DNA of 64,000 nucleotides from Streptomyces sp. NBC_01224 (GCF_036002945.1 NZ_CP108529.1:4335001-4399000); one strand, 5' to 3'. Positions 47,591 to 56,220 are shown, counted from the stretch's first letter. Notes: generated from the letters alone by a model not told the origin. Made by a program: numbers and translations.

Positions 47591-47627
47591 GCGACATACG
47601 CGACGTCGTCATCATCGGTTCCGGCCC
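47587..47627 (+). pseudogene. arsT: ArsT (thioredoxin reductase) gene cut to 13 codons
   Basis: GTG 47587 overlaps the arsC stop and starts SDIRDVVIIGSGP, the first strand and glycine loop of thioredoxin reductases. At about 47627 the sequence leaves the family (RLKAAHIGG). In related ars operons arsT follows arsC and recharges thioredoxin for it. Here its loss would leave ArsC dependent on a housekeeping reductase. Confidence 0.7.
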
Positions 47628-47810
47628 TCGACTAAAGGCCGCACATATAGGCGGTGGGCGGGGGCCGACTGCCAGACGAGGCAGGCACAGCCTGCTCGCC
47701 GCAGGGCGAACGGTCCTGCGGCGATCCCTCGCCCGGGCACGGTTCGACCGGTCGGCGGCAAGGGCCCGGGGCTGCGCGAAGGGCCACCCCGGGAACGGGG
47801 CGTGCGGACG

Positions 47811-49310
47811 CTAGCGTCCGGTGTAGGTGAACTCGTCGGCCGGGCTGGTGGGAGAGGTGGCCTTGCCGACCGTCACGGTGATGTCAACCGTCTGGTGGTC
47901 GTCGAGCTGGCCGGGCGCGGTTGCGGTGATCTGGCCGGTGGAGACGAACTTGACCGAATCGGATGCCTTGTCCTTGAAGTGCACGGTGGCGCCATCGGCG
48001 AAGCCCGAGCCGCTGATGGTGACCGGGGTGCCGACCTTTCCGCTGGTCGGGCTGACCGCACTGACCACCACAGGTGCGGGTCCGCCATAGGCGAACTGCC
48101 CCATCGCGACGGCCGGGGAGGTGCCGAGGGTGTTGGTGACGCGGACGTGGACGACGCCGGTTCCGTTGGGGACCTGAGCGGTGATCCTGATGCCGGAGGG
48201 GTCGATGTCGCGCTTGGTGCAGGCGAAGTGGCCGAAGTCGACCACGCTGTCCGGACTGAAACCGGTGCCGTTGATGGTCACCGTGGTGCCTGGTGCGCCG
48301 AAGGTGGGGGTCACGTCGGTCACCACCGGCCCGGAAGGGACGGCAGGCGCCCCCACCAGGTCCAGGTAGGTGGAGTTGGCGTGCTGGAAGGCGACCTGGC
48401 CGAGGAAGTCCTGGGTGGTCTTGTTGACCAGGTTCTTGGCAAGGCTCGTGTATCCGGTGTTCATCAGGCAGAGCGTGCCGGGCTGGACGTAGACGTTAGC
48501 CTTGGTGCGCTTGGAGATTGCCCCGATGAGCAGCTTCACTTCTTCGGTCGCCTGCGGTCCCGGGCTCGGGTACCAGTCGGCGGTGGTGTCGAGATCGGCC
48601 CACGCGTGCGGTACCAGGTCGTAGGCGTTGTTCTGGCGCTCGTCGATGACCCACGGCACGGAGTCGAAGTAGTCGACAAAGCTCTGCACGCCGGCGGTGG
48701 GAGCGGCATAGGTGATCACCGCGAACTTCGGCTGTTTCGGCCAGGTCTGTGCCTGCAGGTACGGTGCGAGCATGGTGGCGATGCAACCGCCCAGGCTGTG
48801 ACCGGTCAGATAGACGGTCGGCTGCGGCGAGGAGGGCGCCGACTTGAGCACGGCGGCGAGCGCCTGAGCGAGCGTGACGTTCGGGGAGGGTGAGGCGATC
48901 GAGCGGGCGTTGACAACCCGTTTGAACGCATCCATCGCCCCCTTGGAAACGGCGATGGGCTTCGGCGATCCGCTTTCGGGGAACGGGACGACTGTGCCGA
49001 CCTCGAGGTCCTCAAGGATGTCGGTCAGGTCGGCGTCCGTTCCGCGAGCGACCACGGCGAACTCGTTCGAGCCGTTGGTGCTCTGTGCGATGTAGGCCAT
49101 ATTGGCGTTGGCCTCGCTCAGGGCGAGCCACACCAGCTTCCACGCGCCCTGCGTCGCAAGGCTGGGATCGCTCAGTTGCGCGTCGATGCCGGTGAGGATT
49201 CGCTCGGTCTGATGCTCCGGGGTTTCCCCGGACGGACGCGGGGTAGCCCCGGTGGCTGCAAGGGCAGCCAGGGTCATGGTCACCTGGGCGATTGTCGGAT
49301 CGGGCGCCAT
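47811..49310 (-). CDS. Class 3 lipase-like protein with two IPT/TIG domains
   Basis: The 499-residue protein has a lipase core (about 1-325) with TVYLTGHSLGGCIATMLAPY, the GHSLGG nucleophile elbow, at about 168-173, and a conserved NAYDLVPHAW segment carrying likely acid residues. Two IPT/TIG Ig-like domains follow (about 330-415, VTDVTPTFGAPGTTVTINGT, and 417-499, VVSAVSPTSGKVGTPVTISG). No signal peptide is seen, so export would need another route or it acts inside the cell. It sits inside the ars block, beyond the truncated arsT, with no obvious link to arsenic. Confidence 0.85.
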   Translation of the reverse strand: MAPDPTIAQVTMTLAALAATGATPRPSGETPEHQTERILTGIDAQLSDPSLATQGAWKLVWLALSEANANMAYIAQSTNGSNEFAVVARGTDADLTDILEDLEVGTVVPFPESGSPKPIAVSKGAMDAFKRVVNARSIASPSPNVTLAQALAAVLKSAPSSPQPTVYLTGHSLGGCIATMLAPYLQAQTWPKQPKFAVITYAAPTAGVQSFVDYFDSVPWVIDERQNNAYDLVPHAWADLDTTADWYPSPGPQATEEVKLLIGAISKRTKANVYVQPGTLCLMNTGYTSLAKNLVNKTTQDFLGQVAFQHANSTYLDLVGAPAVPSGPVVTDVTPTFGAPGTTVTINGTGFSPDSVVDFGHFACTKRDIDPSGIRITAQVPNGTGVVHVRVTNTLGTSPAVAMGQFAYGGPAPVVVSAVSPTSGKVGTPVTISGSGFADGATVHFKDKASDSVKFVSTGQITATAPGQLDDHQTVDITVTVGKATSPTSPADEFTYTGR

Positions 49311-49439
49311 CGTCGTTCCTGCTCCTCGGATGTTTTGCCGGTGCGGAGGTGGGACGGCCTTTCGGCAGCATCAGGGCAGATCTGTGCCGAACCGACCGTC
49401 AGATTGGATCGCACACAATCAGACCTCCCCTCCGCGTTG

Positions 49440-49725
49440 TCCGGTGCTTTTCCTGCCTTCAGGTTGACCAGGTTCACCTTGTTGGCCGTTCGTCATACGT
49501 GTGTGCGGTTCGCCGAGCCAGGTGCGCAGCGCGGTCGCCAGAGCGGCGGTGTCCGCGGGCAGGCCCGGGGCGGTGCCCAGGCGACGATGCCGTCGGGGCG
49601 GATGAACGCGGCCGACGGATCGCCGCGGTCGGCAGGGGCGGCCGCCACGGTCGACAGGCGGTCCCGCCATCCGGCCGCATCCTCGAGGACTCGGCTGCCG
49701 CCCGGGGCGAGGATGCCTCCCGCTC
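49440..49725 (-). pseudogene. Aromatic ring hydroxylase C-terminal fragment
   Basis: The minus strand reads ILAPGGSRVLEDAAGWRDRL and DPSAAFIRPDGIVAW and, after a frame change, LPADTAALATALRTWLGEP. This is the C-terminal thioredoxin-like domain of PheA/TfdB-type FAD hydroxylases. The catalytic part is missing. Confidence 0.6.
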
Positions 49726-49730
49726 ATAGG

Positions 49731-49764
49731 CAAAGGGCCGGAGGCATCAGCCTCCGGCCCTTTG
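49731..49764. terminator. Perfect 15-bp hairpin
   Basis: CAAAGGGCCGGAGGC and GCCTCCGGCCCTTTG enclose four bases. A good bidirectional terminator between two remnants. Confidence 0.8.
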
Positions 49765-49784
49765 ACAACTACGAGGACGGCTCC

Positions 49785-50153
49785 TGACTGCACCCTGAGA
49801 CGGTCTCCGAGACGTTCCGACGCATCCTTGCCACCACCGAGCTGCCGCCCATCACCCTCCGCGATCTGCGTCACGTCGCGGACACCCTCACCCACGGCGG
49901 GGGCGGCGATCTGCACACGATGAAAGAGACGCTGCGCCACTCCACGATCACGTTGACCTCGGACACGTACACGAGCCTGCTGCCCGAGGTCGACAAAGCT
50001 GCCGCCGAAGCCGCCGCCGCGCTGGTGCCACGTGCCCGTAAGGCCCCCTCCGTAACCCCTGCTGTCGGACCGTCCGCTCACGCATCGCTCACGCACGAGG
50101 CCGGAGAAGGCGAAGCGCCCCGACCGGATGAAACCGATCGAGGCGCTAAGTAG
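49785..50153 (+). mobile_element. Tyrosine-recombinase (integrase) C-terminal remnant
   Basis: The frame reads LHPETVSETFRRILATTELP, ITLRDLRHVADTLTHGGGGD and TMKETLRHSTITLTSDTYTS, the catalytic core of actinomycete tyrosine integrases. An Arg in DLRH, His/Arg in LRHSTITLTSDTY and the final nucleophile Tyr are visible. The upstream half is missing and a TGA (about 49786-49788) precedes the conserved LHPE. It ends about 36 bases from the 3' end of tRNA-Lys. This places the integrase in the usual attachment position for tRNA-targeting elements. Confidence 0.8.
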
Positions 50154-50178
50154 CAGGTCAGAGGGGGGTTTTCCCTCA
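50115..50178 (+). repeat. Right copy of the ~63-bp imperfect direct repeat
   Basis: This matches 42134-42198 (hairpin arms GCGCC...GGCGC and the core GCAGGTCAGAGGGG). The copy overlaps the C-terminal codons of the integrase remnant and its 3' flank, so it is the native integrase end. Confidence 0.75.
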
Positions 50179-50188
50179 CTGCTGGCGG

Positions 50189-50261
50189 TAGGCCGTGTGG
50201 GACTCGAACCCACAACCAACGGATTAAAAGTCCGCTGCTCTGCCAATTGAGCTAACGGCCC
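50189..50261 (-). tRNA. tRNA-Lys (TTT)
   Basis: The 73-base cloverleaf reads GGGCCGTTAGCTCAATTGGC at the 5' end, anticodon TTT in CTTTTAA, and a T arm GTGGGTTCGAGTCCCAC. The 3' CCA is not encoded. It is the target of the adjacent integrase remnant by position. Confidence 0.95.
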
Positions 50262-50352
50262 CCGGCGAATCACCCCTGAGCATAGCCCGCCGGGGCCCGG
50301 CCGCCGATCGGGTATCGGTTGCCGGGCCCCGTCGCGACGGAATCAGTAGGCA

Positions 50353-51954
50353 TCAGAGGGGCTTCACCGGGGTGTCGGCGGAGCTTCCGCGAGGTTCGTC
50401 GAGGGCGGTAGTGCGTTTGTGATTCGGGTTGAGGAACCAGTGCCGGGCAGAGGCCAGCCACCACGTTGCGGCGAAGCCGAGGACCACCAGGACCGCGATG
50501 GGGGCGTAGTTGAACGTCTCCCAGGTGACCGGCGAGACCTGCGGCAGCATGAAGAGCACCGTGATGATCAAGACCCAGGTCACCGCGACGACGCCGACCG
50601 GGCGGGACCAGCGGCCCAGGTGCCAGGGGCCCGGGGTGAAGTCGTCGCCCCGGAGCAGGCGGAGCAGGGTGGGGATGACGTAGGCGATGTACAGGCCGAT
50701 CACGGCGATCGAGGTCACCGCCGCGTACGCCGTGACGTTGATCAGGTACGGGAGGCCCAGGGCCAGGGCGCCGAGGGCGGCGAGCCAGACCGCGGCGACG
50801 GGGGTGCGGGTGCGGGGGCTGACCGTGTGCCAGACACGGGAGAAGGGCAGGGCCCCGTCCCGGGAGAAGGCATAGATCATGCGGCTGTTGGCGGTCACGG
50901 ACGCCATCCCGCAGAAGAGCTGCGCGCCGATCACGACCAGCAGCAGGAGCTTGCCGGTGGTGGCGCCGAGGGCGTCCAGGAGGATCTGGGCGGGCGGGGC
51001 ACCGGTCGGGGAGTTCAGCGCTCCGTCGTACGACTGGATGGCGAACGTGAAGCCGAGGAGGAGAACGAAGCCGGCGATCCAGGAGGTCCAGATCGACTGG
51101 ACGATGCCACGCGGGCCTGCCGTGGCCGCGTCGTGGGTCTCCTCCGTCATATGGGCGGAGGCGTCATAGCCGGTGAAGGTGTACTGGGCCATCAGCAGGC
51201 CGAGCATCACGACGTAGAAGCCGCTGCCCCAGCCGGTGTTGTTCACGAACTCGGTGAAGACGAACGACGCCGACTGATGCGAGTCCGGTACGAAGGTCAG
51301 GGCGCCGACGATCACGGCGACCCCGACCACGTGCCACCACACGCTGACGTTGTTGAGGACGGCGACGATGCCGACGCCGAAGGTGTTCAGCAGGCCGTGC
51401 AGGATCAGGATCGCCGCGAAGAGCAGGATCGTCCGGCCGGGGGTGACCTCGAAGCCGAACTGGAGGTTCAGGTACGCCCCGAGGAAGGACGCCGCCCCGA
51501 AGTCGATGCCGGCGGTGACAGCGACCTGGCCGAGCACGTTGAACCAGCCGGCGAACCAGGCCCACGCCGCGGCCGAACGCGGCGGGGCGAGGCGGTGGGC
51601 CCAGAAGTACAGACCCGCGGAGGTCGGGTAGGCCGAACAGATCTCTGCCATTGCCAGACCCACGAACAGCGTCATCAGCCCGACGCCGACCCAGCCCCAG
51701 GTGATGACGGCGGGCCCGCCGGTGTTCATGCCGAACAGATACAGCGTCAGGCAGCCGGAGAGCACCGAGATGATCGTGAACGAGACGGCGTAGTTGGAGA
51801 AGGCGGACATCCGGCGCGCGAGCACCTGGGTGTAGCCGAGTTCGGCCAGCCGCTCCTCGTCCGTGGTCGGGGACGGAGCGGGGGCGGACGTAGGTGAGGA
51901 GCCCGATGAGGCATCCGGTGGAGGTGCCGCGACTGCGGCATCGTCATTTGTCAT
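50353..51954 (-). CDS. APC-family amino acid permease
   Basis: The 533-residue protein has about 12 membrane segments from about residue 50. SFTIISVLSGCLTLYLFGMN at its first segment and LLMAQYTFTGYDASAHMTEE at about 260 are typical of the GABA/choline permease branch. It imports or exchanges an amino acid or amine with protons. Its substrate is not clear. The N-terminal 40 residues are Ser/Ala/Pro-rich. It lies between tRNA-Lys and the helicase gene. Confidence 0.88.
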   Translation of the reverse strand: MTNDDAAVAAPPPDASSGSSPTSAPAPSPTTDEERLAELGYTQVLARRMSAFSNYAVSFTIISVLSGCLTLYLFGMNTGGPAVITWGWVGVGLMTLFVGLAMAEICSAYPTSAGLYFWAHRLAPPRSAAAWAWFAGWFNVLGQVAVTAGIDFGAASFLGAYLNLQFGFEVTPGRTILLFAAILILHGLLNTFGVGIVAVLNNVSVWWHVVGVAVIVGALTFVPDSHQSASFVFTEFVNNTGWGSGFYVVMLGLLMAQYTFTGYDASAHMTEETHDAATAGPRGIVQSIWTSWIAGFVLLLGFTFAIQSYDGALNSPTGAPPAQILLDALGATTGKLLLLVVIGAQLFCGMASVTANSRMIYAFSRDGALPFSRVWHTVSPRTRTPVAAVWLAALGALALGLPYLINVTAYAAVTSIAVIGLYIAYVIPTLLRLLRGDDFTPGPWHLGRWSRPVGVVAVTWVLIITVLFMLPQVSPVTWETFNYAPIAVLVVLGFAATWWLASARHWFLNPNHKRTTALDEPRGSSADTPVKPL

Positions 51955-51990
51955 GTCCCCAGCGATGCCCTCGCAGGTTCTCCGGAAACG

Positions 51991-52034
51991 CCCCGGGGCC
52001 CGTACACCACCGAAGTGCTGTACGGGCCCCGGGG
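51991..52034. terminator. Perfect 16-bp hairpin terminator
   Basis: CCCCGGGGCCCGTACA (51991-52006) and its exact complement (52019-52034) enclose 12 bases and end 24 bases from the helicase stop. It terminates the helicase transcript. Confidence 0.85.
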
Positions 52035-52057
52035 ACCGCTCAGTGAGTCAGCCGGAC

Positions 52058-54268
52058 TCAGCCGTTGCGCTTCCAGCGCGGCTTGTCGTCGCGGCGGCCG
52101 AAGGTGCCGGTGCCGGTACCCGTGCCGGTGCCACCGCGGTGGTCGTCACGACGGCCGGTCGGGCGGTCGCTGCTGCCGGAGCGGAAGCCACCGGAGGGGC
52201 GGTCGTCACGACGGTCGCGGTTGAACGGACGGTCACCGCCGCCGGAGCGGAAGCCACCGGAGGGGCGGTCGTCACGACGGTCGCGGTTGAACGACGGACG
52301 GTCGTTGTCACGACGCTCGAACGAACGGCCACCACGGTCGTCCCGACGGTCACCGCCGCCGGAGCGGAAGCCACCGGAGGGGCGGTCGTCACGACGGTCG
52401 CGGTTGAACGACGGACGGTCGTTGTCACGACGCTCGAACGAACGGCCACCACGGTCGTCCCGACGGTCACCGCCGCCGGAGCGGAAGCCACCGGACGGAC
52501 GGTCGTTGCTTCCGCGGAAGGACGGACGGTCGTTGCTTCCGCGGTAGCCGGACCCGCCGGAGGGACGGCCACTGCGCTCGCCGACACGGTCGTTGCTCCC
52601 GCGGTATCCACCACGGTCGCCGCCACGGTCGTCACGGCGGCCGTAGCTGCCCCGGTCGTCGCGACGGTCGTCACGCGCGGCCGGCTGCTCGGGGACGGAC
52701 ACGGCTGCGACGAGCGCGGCCTCGGCCTCGGCAGCGACCTCGGCCACCGCCGCCTCCGGGTCGTCGCCCCGCTCGCGCGCGGCACGGGCGACCAGGCGGT
52801 CGGCCTCCTCGCGCAGCTCGACGGCACGGCGCTGGACGCGCTCCAGCTGCTTGGTGAGGTCGGCGGCCTCGCGCTCGGCCTGCTTGGCGGCGTTGTTCGC
52901 GGAGTCGGCCTGGACCTCGGTGAGCGAACGGGCGCCGGTGATCTCTGCGACCTCCGGCTCGAAGACGCCCGCGCCCTGCACGATGTGGCGCGAGGCGTCG
53001 ACGCCCGCGTCCTCCATGAGGCGGAAGATCTGACGGCGCTGGTGCGGCAGCGCCAGTGAGACGACGACACCGGACTTGCCGGCACGGGCGGTACGGCCCG
53101 AACGGTGCAGGTAGTCCTTGTGGTCACCGGCCGGGTCCACGTTCAGGACCAGGTCGATGCCGTCGACGTGGATACCGCGCGCCGCGACGTCGGTCGCGAC
53201 CAGCGCGTTGACGTAACCCTTCTTGAAGTCCTCAAGAACGCGGGTACGGGCACCCTGCGTCATGCCGCCGTGGAGTGCGTCCGCCTTGACGCCCGCCTCG
53301 ACGAGCTGCTCGGCGATGCGGTCGGCGCCCAGCTGGGTGCGGACGAAGATGATGGTGCGGCCCTTGCGGGCGGCGATGGCGGAGGTGACCGGCGCCTTGT
53401 CCTTCGGCTTCACGACGAGGACGTGGTGCGTCATGGTCGTGACGTTGCCCTGGGCGCTGTCGACCTCGTGGCTCACCGGGTTGTTCAGGTAGCGCTTGAC
53501 CAGCGTGCCGATCTCGTTCTCCATCGTGGCGGAGAAGAGCATGCGCTGACCGCCGACCGGAACCTGGTCGAGCAGCTCGGTGACCTCGGGCAGGAAGCCC
53601 AGGTCGGACATCTGGTCGGCCTCGTCGAGGACAGCGACCTGGACGTTCTCCAGGGAGCAGGCGCCCCGGTTGATGATGTCGCGCAGCCGGCCCGGAGTGG
53701 CGACGAGGATGTCGACACCGCGCTCCAGCGCGTAGATCTGGTTGCCCATCGACGTACCGCCGCAGACGACCTTCATCTTCAGGCCGAGCACATCGCCGTA
53801 CGGCTGAAGCGCGTCCGCGACCTGCATCGCGAGCTCACGGGTCGGGGTGAGGATGACCGCGCGGGGCTTCTTCTTCTCGGTGTGGCCGCCGGCCAGCGTG
53901 GCCAGGGTCGGCAGACCGAAGGAGAGGGTCTTGCCGGAGCCGGTACGGCCACGGCCCAGGATGTCCTTGCCGGCCAGGGCGTCCGGAATGGTCGCGGCCT
54001 GGATCGGGAAGGGCGCGGTCACACCGTTCTGCGCGAGCTTGCGGACGATGCCCTCGGGCAGGCCCAGGTCGCCGAAGGTGACGGTCGGCTCGGCGTCGGC
54101 GTCGTCATCCGCGTCGACGGCGGAGTCGGTGTCGGCCTGCTCGGCCTGGGTGGCGTCTGCCTCGATGGAGTCGGCGGACTCGGCGACGACGGCCTCTGCG
54201 GCCTCGACGAGTTCGTCGTTCTCGATGTTCTCGGGCATGACGGTGTGGTCAGAACTGGAAATTGACAT
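52058..54268 (-). CDS. DEAD-box RNA helicase with RGG-like repeats
   Basis: The 736-residue protein has the helicase core: Q-motif PFPIQAATIPDALAGKD (about 92), GRTGSGKT (about 113), PTRELAMQ, VLDEADQM (about 215), SATME (about 250) and HRSGRTARAG (about 390). An acidic N-terminal tail precedes the core. The C-terminal 190 residues are Arg/Gly/Asp-rich (RRDDRGG, RSGGGD), with two 39-residue tandem repeats, and probably bind RNA and promote condensate formation. ATG 54268 is preferred as family members start near MSISS. It unwinds RNA, probably in ribosome assembly and cold adaptation. Confidence 0.93.
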   Translation of the reverse strand: MSISSSDHTVMPENIENDELVEAAEAVVAESADSIEADATQAEQADTDSAVDADDDADAEPTVTFGDLGLPEGIVRKLAQNGVTAPFPIQAATIPDALAGKDILGRGRTGSGKTLSFGLPTLATLAGGHTEKKKPRAVILTPTRELAMQVADALQPYGDVLGLKMKVVCGGTSMGNQIYALERGVDILVATPGRLRDIINRGACSLENVQVAVLDEADQMSDLGFLPEVTELLDQVPVGGQRMLFSATMENEIGTLVKRYLNNPVSHEVDSAQGNVTTMTHHVLVVKPKDKAPVTSAIAARKGRTIIFVRTQLGADRIAEQLVEAGVKADALHGGMTQGARTRVLEDFKKGYVNALVATDVAARGIHVDGIDLVLNVDPAGDHKDYLHRSGRTARAGKSGVVVSLALPHQRRQIFRLMEDAGVDASRHIVQGAGVFEPEVAEITGARSLTEVQADSANNAAKQAEREAADLTKQLERVQRRAVELREEADRLVARAARERGDDPEAAVAEVAAEAEAALVAAVSVPEQPAARDDRRDDRGSYGRRDDRGGDRGGYRGSNDRVGERSGRPSGGSGYRGSNDRPSFRGSNDRPSGGFRSGGGDRRDDRGGRSFERRDNDRPSFNRDRRDDRPSGGFRSGGGDRRDDRGGRSFERRDNDRPSFNRDRRDDRPSGGFRSGGGDRPFNRDRRDDRPSGGFRSGSSDRPTGRRDDHRGGTGTGTGTGTFGRRDDKPRWKRNG
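52231..52500 (-). repeat. 117-bp tandem repeats in the helicase C-terminus
   Basis: The 117-base unit begins at 52231, 52348 and, partly, 52465. Two full copies and part of a third encode RPSGGFRSGGGDRRDDRGGR and RSFERRDNDRPSFNRDRRDD. The copies are nearly identical, so the tail length may vary. Confidence 0.9.
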
Positions 54269-54477
54269 GCGAAATGCGAAACCTTCCGGAGTCTCGGCAC
54301 GCGCCCGTAACTCCGTGATTCGCAATTTCGACCGCCTCAATGCGGTCCAGCCACGGCAAGGGAGAGTACGCGCCACACGGCGCGCTTCTGTTTCGGCGCC
54401 GGGCAATGGGATCAAACGATCTACCACCATACGCACTCCCCCCCACATTGCGCAAACCGCCCTCCCTCGACCCCCTG

Positions 54478-55047
54478 CTACACCGGCCCCACCTGCGGCG
54501 AGACATCCGGCGTCCGCATCACCGACGGCTCCTCCAGCACACGCATCGCGTGCTTGCGGAGCTGAGCCGCCGACGAGGCGGACGGCTGCGGCGACGGCTC
54601 CGAGGGCTCCGGCTCCGGGGAGGCGGGCGGCTCGGGGGTGGCCGGCTCGGACGGCGGCGGGGATTCGGGCTGATGCGGCACTCCGGGCCCCGGCTGCGAG
54701 ACCGAGGGCACCGGCAGCCCACCACCCCCCGCCGGCCCCGGATCACCCGGCTTCGCGCCGGGGCGTACGCCGCCGGGCGTGCCCGAAGGGCCGGCGGAGC
54801 CGCTCGGCTCCCCCGATTCGGCCGCCTCCCGTTCGGAATGCGCCTCGGCACCGCCACCACCGTGGCGGGAGCCGCCGGTGCCCGCCACGGTGCCGCCGTC
54901 CGGTCCCCCCGTACTCCCCTTCGGCTCGGACGTCGGCGACGGCGCCGGTTTCCCACCGTCGTCGCCGACGCTCATACAGCCTGTGGACGCGGCGACCGTC
55001 ACTGCGATGACGGCCGCCCATCGGACGGGGGCGGGCAACTGGCGCAC
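54478..55047 (-). CDS. Proline/serine-rich lipoprotein
   Basis: The 189-residue product starts VRQLPAPVRWAAVIAVTVAA and has the lipobox ASTGC, so it should be exported and lipidated at that Cys. The mature part is almost entirely Pro, Ser, Glu and Gly, with a short C-terminal helix (AAQLRKHAMRVLEEPSVMRT). GTG 55047 has GGAGG eight bases upstream. There is no recognisable domain. It may be a wall spacer or anchor. Confidence 0.72.
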   Translation of the reverse strand: MRQLPAPVRWAAVIAVTVAASTGCMSVGDDGGKPAPSPTSEPKGSTGGPDGGTVAGTGGSRHGGGGAEAHSEREAAESGEPSGSAGPSGTPGGVRPGAKPGDPGPAGGGGLPVPSVSQPGPGVPHQPESPPPSEPATPEPPASPEPEPSEPSPQPSASSAAQLRKHAMRVLEEPSVMRTPDVSPQVGPV

Positions 55048-55206
55048 GGGAGGCACCTCCGGGATACGAAGAGGGGGCGGAGCGGTACGGGAAGAAGCGG
55101 GGGGCGCCGTGCCCAACTCCCTTTGCCCCGCCGGGGACACGCCCCGCGCCCGGCCCGCACACCTCCCGCACGCCTCCTGCGCGCCACCCGCACGGCGCTC
55201 GCACGC

Positions 55207-55557
55207 TCATCCGTAGCCGAGCGCGTGCAGCCTCTCGTCATCGATGCCGAAGTGGTGGGCGATCTCATGGACGACCGTGATCTCGGTCTCGGCGACGACG
55301 TCCTCGCGCGACTCGCACATCCGCAGCGTCGGCCCGCGGTAGATGGTGATCCGGTCCGGCAGCACCCCCGCGTACCACTCGCCGCGATCGGTCAGCGGCG
55401 TCCCCTCGTAGAGCCCGAGCAGCTCCGGATCGCCCGGGTCGGGTTCGTCCTCGACAAACACCGCGACGTTGTCCATCAGCCGCGTCAGCTCCGGCGGGAT
55501 CCGGTCCAGCGCCTCGGCGACCAGTTCTTCGAACTCTTCGCGCGTCATCTCCAGCAC
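55207..55557 (-). CDS. Small metallopeptidase-like (zincin) protein
   Basis: The product of about 116 residues carries VVHEIAHHFGIDDERLHALG, the HExxH zincin motif with a third ligand region. It belongs to a small one-domain family of actinobacterial zincin-like proteins (PF06262 type). A membrane or signal segment is absent. GTG 55557 (VLEMTREEFEE) is chosen by family resemblance. An in-frame GTG 8 codons upstream is possible. Whether it cleaves protein is unknown. Confidence 0.78.
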   Translation of the reverse strand: MLEMTREEFEELVAEALDRIPPELTRLMDNVAVFVEDEPDPGDPELLGLYEGTPLTDRGEWYAGVLPDRITIYRGPTLRMCESREDVVAETEITVVHEIAHHFGIDDERLHALGYG

Positions 55558-55715
55558 CCCGCCATTGTCCCGTACGGCCACGCGCCGAGCCTGGTCGCCA
55601 CCGCCCCCAGCCCGGACCGAGATCGCCCCGGGCGGTCCTGGCCCGACGACGGGCGAGGTCAGCCGCCATCTGCCGGAGGAGAACCCGACCGGAGCGACCC
55701 CTTCGCCTATTCGGT

Positions 55716-55745
55716 TTGGCTGACGCCGAAACGCCGTAGTACAGT
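55716..55745 (+). promoter_or_regulatory. Promoter of the tRNA-Glu-Asp-Phe cluster
   Basis: TTGGCT (55716-55721) and TACAGT (55740-55745) are separated by 18 bases, a housekeeping sigma pattern. The same TACAGT at 18 bases spacing stands ahead of the second tRNA-Asp. Confidence 0.65.
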
Positions 55746-55897
55746 CTCCGACGTGCCCAAGGGCGCCGGTCAGGGCTTGACCGTTCTGAGACCCCAGAGG
55801 TTGAAGGAGAAGCGGAACCTCTCGGGGGAAAGCGAAGTCACATGCTTCTCAGGTCCCCTCGGGCGACAGACGCAGAAGCAGCAGCACCAGCAGTTCT

Positions 55898-55970
55898 GCC
55901 CTCATCGTCTAGTGGCCCAGGACGCCGCCCTTTCAAGGCGGTAGCACGGGTTCGAATCCCGTTGGGGGCA
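55898..55970 (+). tRNA. tRNA-Glu (TTC)
   Basis: The cloverleaf reads GCCCTCATCGTCTAGTGGCC and has anticodon TTC. No 3' CCA. It is first in the cluster, about 150 bases after the promoter. The leader between holds a stem-like CCAGAGGTT...AACCTCTCGG. Confidence 0.95.
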
Positions 55971-56008
55971 CGCACCACCTTGTGCGACACTTAGTCGCAC
56001 AAAAGCTT

Positions 56009-56083
56009 GGTCCTGTGGAGCAGTTTGGAGTGCTCGCCACCCTGTCAAGGTGGAGGCCGCGGGTTCAAATCCCGTCAGGACCG
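56009..56083 (+). tRNA. tRNA-Asp (GTC), first copy
   Basis: The cloverleaf reads GGTCCTGTGGAGCAGTTTGG with anticodon GTC. It is identical to the copy at 62562-62636. Confidence 0.95.
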
Positions 56084-56105
56084 CTGCAGCCCTTATGAGC
56101 TGCGT

Positions 56106-56179
56106 GGCTGGGTAGCTCAGTTGGTACGAGCGATCGCCTGAAAAGCGATAGGTCGCCGGTTCGATCCCGGCCCCAGCCA
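56106..56179 (+). tRNA. tRNA-Phe (GAA)
   Basis: The cloverleaf reads GGCTGGGTAGCTCAGTTGGT with anticodon GAA. Unlike its neighbours, a CCA follows directly (56180-56182), so the 3' end is encoded. It is last in the cluster. Confidence 0.93.
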
Positions 56180-56185
56180 CCACCC

Positions 56186-56214
56186 GAAGGCCCCGTCCGA
56201 TGGACGGGGCCTTC
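56186..56214. terminator. Bidirectional terminator, tRNA cluster and ccdA operon
   Basis: GAAGGCCCCGTCC and GGACGGGGCCTTC form a perfect 13-bp stem with three loop bases, between the tRNA-Phe end and the CcdA stop of the opposite strand. Confidence 0.88.
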
Positions 56215-56220
56215 GCCGTT

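Noticed and set aside
47628..47810. A second part of arsT after the break
   Set aside because: No NAD(P)-binding or CxxC motif of thioredoxin reductase is found in any frame.
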